The notes below the pieces were generated by a model, which saw nothing but the letters and a program-made list of their open reading frames with translations, had not been told where the DNA came from and did not search any database. 64,000 nucleotides of DNA from DATFFO01 sp963744905 (GTDB lineage: Bacteria; Actinomycetota; Acidimicrobiia; Spongiisociales; ZC4RG35), in contig CAVUUV010000007.1 in NCBI GenBank assembly GCA_963744905.1, forward strand, positions 334,304-398,303. Reading direction: 5' to 3'. The translations under genes and the position numbers were made by a program. Shown here one piece after another: positions 1 through 7,473 of this stretch. Position 1 is the first letter of the stretch. Each line of letters begins with the position of its first letter.

Positions 1-59
1 TGGCACCTAGCTTCACCCGGGCCCCTTCCCCCTGCCTGCGGTACGGGGCCAACCTCGGC

Positions 60-225
60 TAGGAGCCCGTTGAACAATGCATGTCACCCATCTTGACGAC
101 CATGCATCACCACCCACTGCGTTCTCGGCCCCGCCATTCCGGCACAAGGAGTGGCGAAACCTCGGCCTTGCGGCTGGCGCGCCTGGCCGCCAATCCGAGC
201 AACGGCATTATCCAACAGGCTCCTA
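60..225. mobile_element. MITE copy 1 (IS630-like, TA-flanked)
   Basis: A 162-bp element (62-223) ends in imperfect inverted repeats, GGAGCCCGTTG on the left and CAACAGGCTCC on the right, and is flanked by TA on each side. A second copy at 5810-5971 has the same length and differs at one base (G at 104 against A at 5852). It is too short for a transposase and no convincing gene lies inside it, so it is non-autonomous. The empty site would read CTAG, which fits the CTAG/TA target preference known for IS630-type elements. The CTAG includes the stop codon of the protease gene that ends at 223. Confidence 0.85.
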
Positions 226-987
226 GCCGCCCAGCCGGTCCAGGACTCCGGGGGGCAGGAGCAGGACGACGGCGGCCAGGAGGTTGAACCCGGCATGAGT
301 GAATATGGCCGGTCCCAGACGGTCGTGGCGCAGGGTCAGATAACCCAAAACCAGACCCATCAAGAAGATCTGGGACACCACCAGGATCCCAGCTCCTACC
401 GTCGGCACGCCCAGGACATGGAACAGGGCCCACACCAGGGCGGTGACTCCCAATATCAGCCATCGGGGGCTGCGAATCATCGACCGGAGGAGGACCCCCC
501 GGAATATCAACTCCTCGGTGACGGGGGCGATGAAGGTCGTGCCGGCGACGGCGGCGATCCTGGCTGCCGGCGACGACAGCTGGACCAGCACGTCGGCGAT
601 CTCTTGGGGGTTCTGCCCGCTGGGGACCAAGACGTTGCGGAGAGGGGCAAACAGGAACACCATGACGATCTGGAGTACCACCCCGATGCCCACGTAGAGG
701 ATGTCGCCGGTGATGATGTCCAGACCCAGGCTGTGCGCCCCGAGGTCACGGCCCCGGGCTATGAGCCAGATCGCCAGCAGGTGACCGGCATATTGGCCGA
801 TGATCGAGACCACGAGGGTCAACTCGCTGTTGGGCTGGGCGATCAACGAGCCCGCTAGACCCAGGGCAAAGGCGCCTGCCAGCCCACCCAGCACAACCAC
901 CACGAAGTCGACGAAGGTCCAGCGCGGGGTCACGGATCGGTCCGTCTCATGAGTGGATGAGGGTACTGTCGCGACCCAACTCGACAC
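223..987 (-). CDS. CPBP (CAAX-type) intramembrane metalloprotease
   Basis: A 254-residue integral membrane protein with about eight hydrophobic segments. It carries the three CPBP signatures in order: EELIFRG (EExxxR), ALFHVLG (FxxxH region) and HAGFN (HxxxN), all in the C-terminal half. In this family these motifs bind the catalytic metal inside the membrane; bacterial members process peptides or act in bacteriocin immunity, and the substrate here is unknown. I chose the GTG at 987 because GGAGG lies six bases upstream; longer readings run antisense into guaB3. The stop codon TAG is made at the junction with the MITE and would also exist without the insertion. It is divergent from guaB3 across about 40 bp. 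Confidence 0.85.
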   Translation of the reverse strand: MSSWVATVPSSTHETDRSVTPRWTFVDFVVVVLGGLAGAFALGLAGSLIAQPNSELTLVVSIIGQYAGHLLAIWLIARGRDLGAHSLGLDIITGDILYVGIGVVLQIVMVFLFAPLRNVLVPSGQNPQEIADVLVQLSSPAARIAAVAGTTFIAPVTEELIFRGVLLRSMIRSPRWLILGVTALVWALFHVLGVPTVGAGILVVSQIFLMGLVLGYLTLRHDRLGPAIFTHAGFNLLAAVVLLLPPGVLDRLGG

Positions 988-1029
988 TGGTACCCTCCAG
1001 GGCCACGGCGCTCGGCGGAGGAATTCATC

Positions 1030-2187
1030 GTGGAAATCGATATCGGAATCGGCAAATCCGGTCGGCAGGCGTTCGGATTCGATGACATAGCCATCGTTCC
1101 CAGTCGGCGGACTCGCGACCCCGACGACGTCGACATCAGCTGGCAGCTGGATGCCTTCAAGTTCGAGCTTCCGCTCATGGGTTCGGCCATGGACGGGGCG
1201 ATCAGCCCCAAGACCGCGATTGAGATCGCCCGCCTGGGTGGGCTGGCGGTGCTCAACCTGGAAGGGCTGTGGACCCGCTACGAAGACCCCGATCCTTATT
1301 ACGAGGAGATCGCCCAGCTCCAGGCGGAGAAGGCGACCCGGCGGATGCAGGAGATCTACCTCGAGCCGATCAAGGAGGAACTGGTGGGCCGGCGGGTGGC
1401 CGAGCTCAAATCGGCCGGTATCGTAGCCGCCGCCAGCCTCACACCGCAGCGGGTCAAAACGCTGTCGCCGATTGCCCTCTCGGAGGGGCTCGACATCCTG
1501 GTTATTCAGGGCACCGTGGTTTCGGCCGAGCACGTCTCGACCCGCGAGGAGCCTCTCAACCTGAAACAGTTCATCGCCGAATGCGAGGTGCCGGTCATCG
1601 TCGGGGGATGCGCCTCCTACTCGACCGCCCTCCACCTGATGAGGACCGGGGCGATCGGGATTCTGGTGGGGGTGGGTCCCGGCGCCGCCTGCACCACCAG
1701 GGGGGTTCTGGGCGTGGGGGTGCCCCAGGCAACCGCCATCGCCGACGCCGCCGGGGCCAGAATTCGCTACCTCGACGAAACCGGGCGCTACGTCCACGTC
1801 ATCGCCGATGGGGGCATGAGGACCGGTGGCGACGTGGCCAAGGCCATCGCCTGCGGGGCCGACGCGGTGATGATCGGTTCCCCGCTGTCGGCTGCCTCTG
1901 AGGCGCCGGGGCGCGGCTTCCACTGGGGGATGGCCACCTTCCATCCCACCCTTCCCCGCGGAGCCCGGGTTGAGGTCGGGGAGCTGGGCAGTCTGGAGGA
2001 GATCCTTGTCGGCCCGGCCAACGAGAACGACGGCAAGCGGAACCTGTTCGGCGCACTGCGCATGTCCATGGCCACGACCGGCTATTCGGACGTGAAGGAG
2101 TTCCAGAAGGCGGAGGTGATGATCGCCCCGTCACTCCAGACCGAGGGCAAGTCGCTCCAGCGCAGCCAGCGGGTGGGTATGGGGTGA
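1030..2187 (+). CDS. guaB3: GuaB3 family IMP dehydrogenase-related protein
   Basis: A 385-residue TIM-barrel enzyme of the IMPDH/GMP reductase superfamily. It lacks the CBS-domain insert of canonical GuaB and has the actinobacterial GuaB3 layout. The catalytic-cysteine loop reads GPGAACTTRG at about residue 220, followed by the phosphate-binding segment with IADGGMRTGGD. GuaB3 proteins act at the IMP/XMP/GMP branch, though their exact reaction has been debated. The GTG start has GGAGGAA seven bases upstream. The stop overlaps the guaA start (GTGA), so the two are translationally coupled, which supports a role in guanine nucleotide synthesis. Confidence 0.93.
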   Translation: MEIDIGIGKSGRQAFGFDDIAIVPSRRTRDPDDVDISWQLDAFKFELPLMGSAMDGAISPKTAIEIARLGGLAVLNLEGLWTRYEDPDPYYEEIAQLQAEKATRRMQEIYLEPIKEELVGRRVAELKSAGIVAAASLTPQRVKTLSPIALSEGLDILVIQGTVVSAEHVSTREEPLNLKQFIAECEVPVIVGGCASYSTALHLMRTGAIGILVGVGPGAACTTRGVLGVGVPQATAIADAAGARIRYLDETGRYVHVIADGGMRTGGDVAKAIACGADAVMIGSPLSAASEAPGRGFHWGMATFHPTLPRGARVEVGELGSLEEILVGPANENDGKRNLFGALRMSMATTGYSDVKEFQKAEVMIAPSLQTEGKSLQRSQRVGMG

Positions 2188-3731
2188 CCACCCCACCGCC
2201 CGATGCTGACACCGTCCTGGTCGTCGATTTCGGGGCCCAATACGCCCAGCTGATAGCCCGGCGCGTTCGCGAGGCGCATGTCCACTCCGAGATCGTCAGT
2301 CGGGACCTGACTCCGGCCGAGATCGCCGCCAAGGGGCCGGTGGGCCTGATCCTGTCGGGCGGACCGGCTTCGGTCTACGCAGACGACGCCTACCGGATCG
2401 ACCCCGAGGTCTTCGAGATGGGGATACCGGTGCTGGGGATCTGCTACGGCCATCAGCTGCTGGCGGAACTGGCCGGAGGTGAGGTGGCGCACACGGACAG
2501 CTCCGAGTACGGGAAGACCCATCTCACCGTGACCGGCTCGTCGGTGCTTCTGGCGGACCTTCCTCCCGAACAGGACGTGTGGATGAGCCATCGCGACTTC
2601 GTCAAGCAGGGACCGCCCGGATTCACCACCGTCGCAACCACCTCCGGTGCCCCGGTTGCCGCCATGGAGAATCGAGAGCGTGGTCTGTTCGGCGTGCAAT
2701 TCCATCCCGAGGTCGTCCACACCCCGCGGGGTAGTGAGATCCTGCAGCGGTTCCTGTTCGACGTCTGCGAGGCCCGGCCCATCTGGACCTCCCACTCGAT
2801 CATCGAGGCTCAGGTCGAGGCCATCCGCCACGACGTCGGCGACGCCCGGGTCATCTGCGGCCTCTCCGGTGGAGTGGACTCGGCGGTGGCCGCCGCGCTG
2901 GTCAGCGAGGCGGTGGGAAGCCAACTCACCTGCATTTTCGTCGATCACGGTTTGTTGCGGGAGGGGGAAGCCGAGCAGGTGGAGGAGACATTCCGGCGCA
3001 ATTTCAAGGTCGACCTGGTCCACGTGAAGGCGGCCGATCGGTTCCTCGACAGGCTGAAAGGCGTGGTCGATCCCGAGCAGAAGCGTCGCATCATCGGCGA
3101 GACCTTCATCCGGGTATTCGAGGAGGCGGCCTCCGAGATCGGTGCGGCTCGCTTCCTGGTGCAGGGCACCCTGTACCCCGACGTGATCGAGTCGGGCAGC
3201 TCTTCGGCAGCCACGATCAAGACCCATCACAACGTGGGTGGCCTGCCCGACGACATGAAGTTCGAGCTGATCGAACCTCTACGGGACCTGTTCAAGGACG
3301 AGGTGCGCACGGTAGGCGAGGAGCTGGGCCTGCCTCCCGACATCGTGTGGCGCCAGCCCTTCCCGGGACCCGGCCTGGCGGTGCGCATCATCGGAGAAAT
3401 AACCCCTGAACGACTCGAGATCCTCAGGGCGGCGGACTCGATAATCATCGAGGAGATTCGCCGGGCGGGACTGTACCGCGACATATGGCAGGCCTTCGGT
3501 GTGCTACCGGCCGTCAGGACCGTGGGGGTGCAGGGGGACACCCGCACTTATGCGTACCCGCTCATCATCAGAGCGGTGACGTCGGAGGATGCCATGACCG
3601 CCGACTGGGCCCGCCTACCCCACGACGTCCTGGGCCGGATGTCGGGGAGGATCATCAACGAGGTTCCGGGTATCAACCGGGTGGCCTATGACATATCCTC
3701 CAAACCCCCCGCCACCATCGAGTGGGAATAG
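2184..3731 (+). CDS. guaA: GMP synthase (glutamine-hydrolysing)
   Basis: A 515-residue enzyme that converts XMP, ATP and glutamine to GMP. The N-terminal class I glutamine amidotransferase domain (about 10-200) shows the nucleophile elbow GICYGHQL and the FHPEV histidine-glutamate pair. The ATP-pyrophosphatase domain follows with the P-loop GLSGGVDSA at about residue 230, and the C-terminal dimerisation domain ends in the standard IEWE. Length matches the family. It starts at a GTG that overlaps the guaB3 stop by four bases. Confidence 0.97.
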   Translation: MTTPPPDADTVLVVDFGAQYAQLIARRVREAHVHSEIVSRDLTPAEIAAKGPVGLILSGGPASVYADDAYRIDPEVFEMGIPVLGICYGHQLLAELAGGEVAHTDSSEYGKTHLTVTGSSVLLADLPPEQDVWMSHRDFVKQGPPGFTTVATTSGAPVAAMENRERGLFGVQFHPEVVHTPRGSEILQRFLFDVCEARPIWTSHSIIEAQVEAIRHDVGDARVICGLSGGVDSAVAAALVSEAVGSQLTCIFVDHGLLREGEAEQVEETFRRNFKVDLVHVKAADRFLDRLKGVVDPEQKRRIIGETFIRVFEEAASEIGAARFLVQGTLYPDVIESGSSSAATIKTHHNVGGLPDDMKFELIEPLRDLFKDEVRTVGEELGLPPDIVWRQPFPGPGLAVRIIGEITPERLEILRAADSIIIEEIRRAGLYRDIWQAFGVLPAVRTVGVQGDTRTYAYPLIIRAVTSEDAMTADWARLPHDVLGRMSGRIINEVPGINRVAYDISSKPPATIEWE

Positions 3732-3812
3732 CCGAAACAGTCGACCGGGGTTCTCAAGCGAAGGGACGCTGATCCCGATACTGTCAGTTGAGTCCTTCTT
3801 ACAGAGGCGGAT

Positions 3813-5810
3813 TTGGATCCAACCCGGTCTCTAGAGCTGACATCACTCTTCCACCAGGAGCTGGAAGAGCGTTCTGGCGCGCTGGTCGAAGCGGGCCGTC
3901 TCCTGCTGCGCGGGGGCCGGGTCGACGACTCCACGGCAGAGGACGCCGTGCGCGATGCTCACACCGTCAAGGGCTCGGCCCGCCTCATGGGCAACGAGTC
4001 GATCGCGGCCGCCGCCAGTCTCCTTGAACAGGCGTGGACGGATGTGCGCCAGAGCGGAGGCCGAGGGGACGCCGAATTGGCCACCGCCCTGATCAATCTG
4101 GCCGCGGCTCTGGGGCGAACTCTCGACCCCGAATCCTCCCCTACCGAGCTGGGCCAGGCCTCGGCCCGGGTGGAGAGGACCAGAGCGGTTTCCGAGCCCG
4201 AGGTGGTTGCCCCGGCCGAGTCTCTGGGCGGCCTGCTGTCCTCGGTGAGTGCCTCGCTCCTCGATGGGATCACCCGGGTCGACAGTGTCGACCTGTACCG
4301 GCTGATCAATCGACTGGTGGAAGTGGCCCTGGACGCTTCTGCCCTGGCAGACCTGGCTCTGGTCAGCATGGACGGAGCCGATCCCAAGAGGGTGCTGAGC
4401 GCCTGGCGGTCCCAGCTGCGCCGTCTGGCAGAGGCGCTGGAGGAAGTCCAGGATCAGGCCGTTTCGCTGGCCGACGTCCCGTTCCGGGAGGCGACCGAGA
4501 CCTTCCCCCAGTTCATCCGCTATCTGGGCCGCAAGCTGGGAAAGGACGTGCGCTTCGAACAGTCGGGAGAGAACATCCTGCTCGACCGCCAGATCGTCGA
4601 GCAGTTGCGGGAACCACTCCGTCATCTGGTGGTCAACGCCGTCCACCACGGCCTGGAGGGCCCCGACGTGCGCCGCTCTAAGGGTAAACCCGCCACCGGC
4701 ATCGTCTCTGTGCACGCTCGCCTCAGGGACGACCGTGTGCAGGTCAGCATCAGCGACGATGGTGCCGGCATCGACTGGAAGGCGGTGGAGGAGCGGGCCG
4801 TGGAGATGGGCCTCGACACCTCTGGTGGCCTGACTCCAATCCTGATGAAGCCAGAGTTCTCGACCCGGTCGGTGCCCGACGATTTCAGCGGCACGGGAGA
4901 AGGGCTGAGCGTGGTCGCCGACACCATGGAGCGAATCCACGGGGGAATGCAGATCGAGTCCCGGCCCGACGAGGGGACCACCGTACTGCTCACCCTGCCC
5001 GTTTCCCTCGTGCTCCAGAACATGCTGGTGGTGGGTGTGGGAGACCAGTTCTGGGGGATCCCCGAGGCGTCCGTGATCGCAACCATGACTCTGGCCGACC
5101 CGCGCGTGGAGTTGACGGGAGGTGGCCGGGAGATGACCTTCGAGGGATCACGGATCCCGGTCGTGTCACTGGGCACGGTGCTGGGCATCGTGCACTTCAA
5201 TTCCGACCAGGAGGTCGTGGTGCTGACCGGGCGATCGGGACTGGTGGCCGTGACGGTGCCCGAGATCATCGATCGCCGACGGGTGGCGGTGAAGGATCTG
5301 GGCCCGATTCTCGAAGGTTCCTCACACATGACCGCAGCCGCCTTCCTGGGCGGTGGTGAGGTGCTGGTGGTGATCGACCCCAATTACCTGGCCGATATCG
5401 CCCGGGCCGGCGATCAGGCAGAAGCCGTTCGCCCTTCGGTGCTTGTGGTGGACGATTCGGCCGGGGTGCGACAGCTCATCGCCGCAACTCTGAGCGGTGC
5501 CGGGTTCGACGTGATCGTGGCGCCCGACGCCAAGGAGGCGGTCATCAAACTGGCCGAGATGGCGATGGACGTGCTGGTAGTCGACTACTCCATGCCCCGC
5601 TCGTCGGGGGTCGACCTGGTACGGGCCCTGCGGGCGGCCGATGTGGGCATCCCCATCGTGATGGTCTCGGGTGTGGCCACGCCCGACGAGCAGAAGGCGG
5701 CCTGGGAGGCGGGCGTGGACGTTTACATGGACAAGTTCGACTTGCGCAAGGGTGTTCTCACCAGCACCATCCGGCGTCTCCTCTCGGATCGTCGCCAAGA
5801 GCGGGTCTAG
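3813..5810 (+). CDS. CheA-type hybrid histidine kinase with C-terminal receiver domain
   Basis: A 665-residue cytoplasmic kinase. In order I see an N-terminal Hpt domain with the phospho-accepting motif AHTVKGSARLMG (about 50-62), a variable linker and dimerisation region, a HATPase domain with N-box HLVVNAVHHGLEG (about 270) and DDGAGID, a CheW-like domain (about 405-530), and a receiver domain (about 545-660) with VDYSMPRSSGVDL holding the phospho-aspartate. This is the ChpA/PilL-like layout. No MCP, CheR, CheB or CheW gene is nearby, so its input is unknown. The start is probably the TTG at 3813 after AGAGGCGG. The TAG stop coincides with a CTAG used by MITE copy 2. Confidence 0.88.
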   Translation: MDPTRSLELTSLFHQELEERSGALVEAGRLLLRGGRVDDSTAEDAVRDAHTVKGSARLMGNESIAAAASLLEQAWTDVRQSGGRGDAELATALINLAAALGRTLDPESSPTELGQASARVERTRAVSEPEVVAPAESLGGLLSSVSASLLDGITRVDSVDLYRLINRLVEVALDASALADLALVSMDGADPKRVLSAWRSQLRRLAEALEEVQDQAVSLADVPFREATETFPQFIRYLGRKLGKDVRFEQSGENILLDRQIVEQLREPLRHLVVNAVHHGLEGPDVRRSKGKPATGIVSVHARLRDDRVQVSISDDGAGIDWKAVEERAVEMGLDTSGGLTPILMKPEFSTRSVPDDFSGTGEGLSVVADTMERIHGGMQIESRPDEGTTVLLTLPVSLVLQNMLVVGVGDQFWGIPEASVIATMTLADPRVELTGGGREMTFEGSRIPVVSLGTVLGIVHFNSDQEVVVLTGRSGLVAVTVPEIIDRRRVAVKDLGPILEGSSHMTAAAFLGGGEVLVVIDPNYLADIARAGDQAEAVRPSVLVVDDSAGVRQLIAATLSGAGFDVIVAPDAKEAVIKLAEMAMDVLVVDYSMPRSSGVDLVRALRAADVGIPIVMVSGVATPDEQKAAWEAGVDVYMDKFDLRKGVLTSTIRRLLSDRRQERV

Positions 5811-5973
5811 GAGCCCGTTGAACAATGCATGTCACCCATCTTGACGACCATACATCACCACCCACTGCGTTCTCGGCCCCGCCATTCCGGCACAAGGAGT
5901 GGCGAAACCTCGGCCTTGCGGCTGGCGCGCCTGGCCGCCAATCCGAGCAACGGCATTATCCAACAGGCTCCTA
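5808..5973. mobile_element. MITE copy 2 (IS630-like, TA-flanked)
   Basis: The second copy of the 162-bp element (5810-5971) has the same terminal inverted repeats and flanking TA dinucleotides as copy 1 at the start of the window, and 161 of 162 bases are identical. It sits exactly at the stop codon of the CheA-like gene; the reconstructed empty site GTCTAGTGG already contains that stop, so the insertion did not shorten the protein. It separates the CheA-like gene from the histidine kinase gene that follows. Confidence 0.85.
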
Positions 5974-6037
5974 GTGGTGTGTCGCTGCCCGGTATGCTCG
6001 AAGGGTCGAGCGCGAGGGGTAATGGGGAGGTGACGGG

Positions 6038-6919
6038 ATGCCCGACTGGTTGAATCTGGCTCTTCCGATTGCCGGTCTGGTGGCGATAGCGGTTTCGGTG
6101 ACAGTGGCGGTGAGGGCCAATCTGCAGAAGAGGCGGGCCGTCGCCGCCGCCGAGGAAGCCCACTCGATCAAGAACGACTTCGTGGCCATGGTCAGCCACG
6201 AGCTTCGCACGCCGCTCACTTCCATCGCCGGATTCGCCGATGCCCTCTTCGACTGGCGCGACCTGCCCGACTACGAGGTCGACGAGTTCCTGGGCTACAT
6301 CCACAAGCAGTCCCTCTATCTGGGTGATCTGGTCGAGGACGTGCTTGTCATACCGAGACTGGAGGCGGGGAGGCTGCGGTTCAAGCCGGAGGTGTTCGAT
6401 CTCGGACAGGTGGTGCACGAGGTGACCGATCTGTTGGTGGCTTCCGACGGTGCCCGCGACGCCGTGGTGTCGATGCCAACCGGTGTGATGGTCGACGCCG
6501 ATCCCAAGCGGGTCCAGCAGGTGATCCGAAACCTGATGGAGAACGCCCGCAAATACGGGGGGGAGCAGGTCTTGGTGGAGGGGTTCAGCCACGGAGATCA
6601 CTACGTGGTGGTGGTGGCCGACAACGGCTCGGGAGTGCCAGATGGCTCGGTGGAACAGATCTTCGAGCACTTCGAGCAGCTCTCCAAGGGCGACTCCCGA
6701 TCCTCTTCGGGAATCGGGCTCGGACTGCCCATTGCCCGGCGCCTGGCCCGGGCCATGGGTGGTGAGGTGTGGTACGAACGGCGCTTCCCCACCGGGAGCC
6801 GTTTCTGTTTCTCACTTCCCCTGACGCCCGGGGAGCGGCAGGCCGACGGCAGCGTTCTCCCTGTCCCTGAATCGGTCGAGCCGCGGCGTCCATCGGGTCT
6901 GCAGACGGCCACCGAATAA
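6038..6919 (+). CDS. Membrane-anchored sensor histidine kinase
   Basis: A 293-residue HisKA/HATPase kinase with one N-terminal transmembrane helix (about 6-27) and almost no extracellular sensor. The H-box is VSHELRTPLTS at about residue 54, followed by the N-box NLMENARKYGG, the G1 box ADNGSGVP and the G2 box GIGLGLPIARRLA. A GGGAGGTGACGGG stretch before the ATG gives a reasonable ribosome binding site. No response regulator gene is adjacent, so it is an orphan unless it pairs with the receiver domain of the upstream CheA-like protein, from which a MITE separates it. Confidence 0.88.
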   Translation: MPDWLNLALPIAGLVAIAVSVTVAVRANLQKRRAVAAAEEAHSIKNDFVAMVSHELRTPLTSIAGFADALFDWRDLPDYEVDEFLGYIHKQSLYLGDLVEDVLVIPRLEAGRLRFKPEVFDLGQVVHEVTDLLVASDGARDAVVSMPTGVMVDADPKRVQQVIRNLMENARKYGGEQVLVEGFSHGDHYVVVVADNGSGVPDGSVEQIFEHFEQLSKGDSRSSSGIGLGLPIARRLARAMGGEVWYERRFPTGSRFCFSLPLTPGERQADGSVLPVPESVEPRRPSGLQTATE

Positions 6920-7030
6920 CGCGTGTGTGATCGAGGGACGCGTTTCTCGAACCAGGGAAGAATTCGTGGGGGTTCCCGACCTATGGGGCGAGCCCGAGTC
7001 TGTCAATATTCCCGACGTGGCGGTCGTGGT

Positions 7031-7405
7031 GTGACCCGAGCGGCGGCGATACTCGCCTGGATCAGCGGCGTTGGGTTCGGCTTGCCGGCTGTGTTCGGTC
7101 TGCGGTATTTCGTCGATCGGCATGAGGTGTGGACGTTCATGGGGTTTCCGACATATGGCGGTGGCCCATTCGAGCATTGGGGGCTGCCCACCAGCGTCTC
7201 CCTGCTCATCGGCTTCATCGTGGTCTGTCTCGCCGAAGTGGGGGTGGGGGTCCTGCTGTGGACCGCTCAACCCATCGCCCTGTGGCTCGCGCTGGTTCTG
7301 CTCCCGTTCGAGTTGGTGTACTGGGTTGGGTTCGCACTGCCGTTCGGGCCGGTTCTGGGTGCGGTCCGTACCCTTTTGGTGATCCTCGTGCTGACCGGGC
7401 GATAG
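7031..7405 (+). CDS. Small four-helix membrane protein of unknown function
   Basis: A 124-residue protein that is mostly hydrophobic, with about four predicted membrane segments (near 3-22, 52-74, 76-95 and 98-120). I do not recognise a family. The GTG at 7031 is preferred because the protein then begins directly with a short polar stretch and the first helix; the longer reading from 6923 adds an Arg/Gly-rich stretch that looks non-coding. It stands alone between the histidine kinase and pcrA. Confidence 0.6.
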   Translation: MTRAAAILAWISGVGFGLPAVFGLRYFVDRHEVWTFMGFPTYGGGPFEHWGLPTSVSLLIGFIVVCLAEVGVGVLLWTAQPIALWLALVLLPFELVYWVGFALPFGPVLGAVRTLLVILVLTGR

Positions 7406-7459
7406 TCGCCGGGGAAGGCCCCCGAATCACGTTCATGTGATTACGGCTCATCGGAGTTG

Positions 7460-7465
7460 TACCAT
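7460..7465 (+). promoter_or_regulatory. -10 box (TACCAT), leaderless pcrA promoter
   Basis: TACCAT ends eight bases before the pcrA ATG and there is no Shine-Dalgarno sequence. Transcription would begin at or very near the start codon, as for many genes in this window. Confidence 0.55.
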
Positions 7466-7473
7466 CGACGGGG

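Noticed and set aside
223..1944. A very long minus-strand reading frame covering guaB3 and the protease
   Set aside because: Only its C-terminal 254 residues look like protein (the protease); the rest is antisense to guaB3 with the repetitive Gly/His/Asp composition of GC-rich shadow frames.
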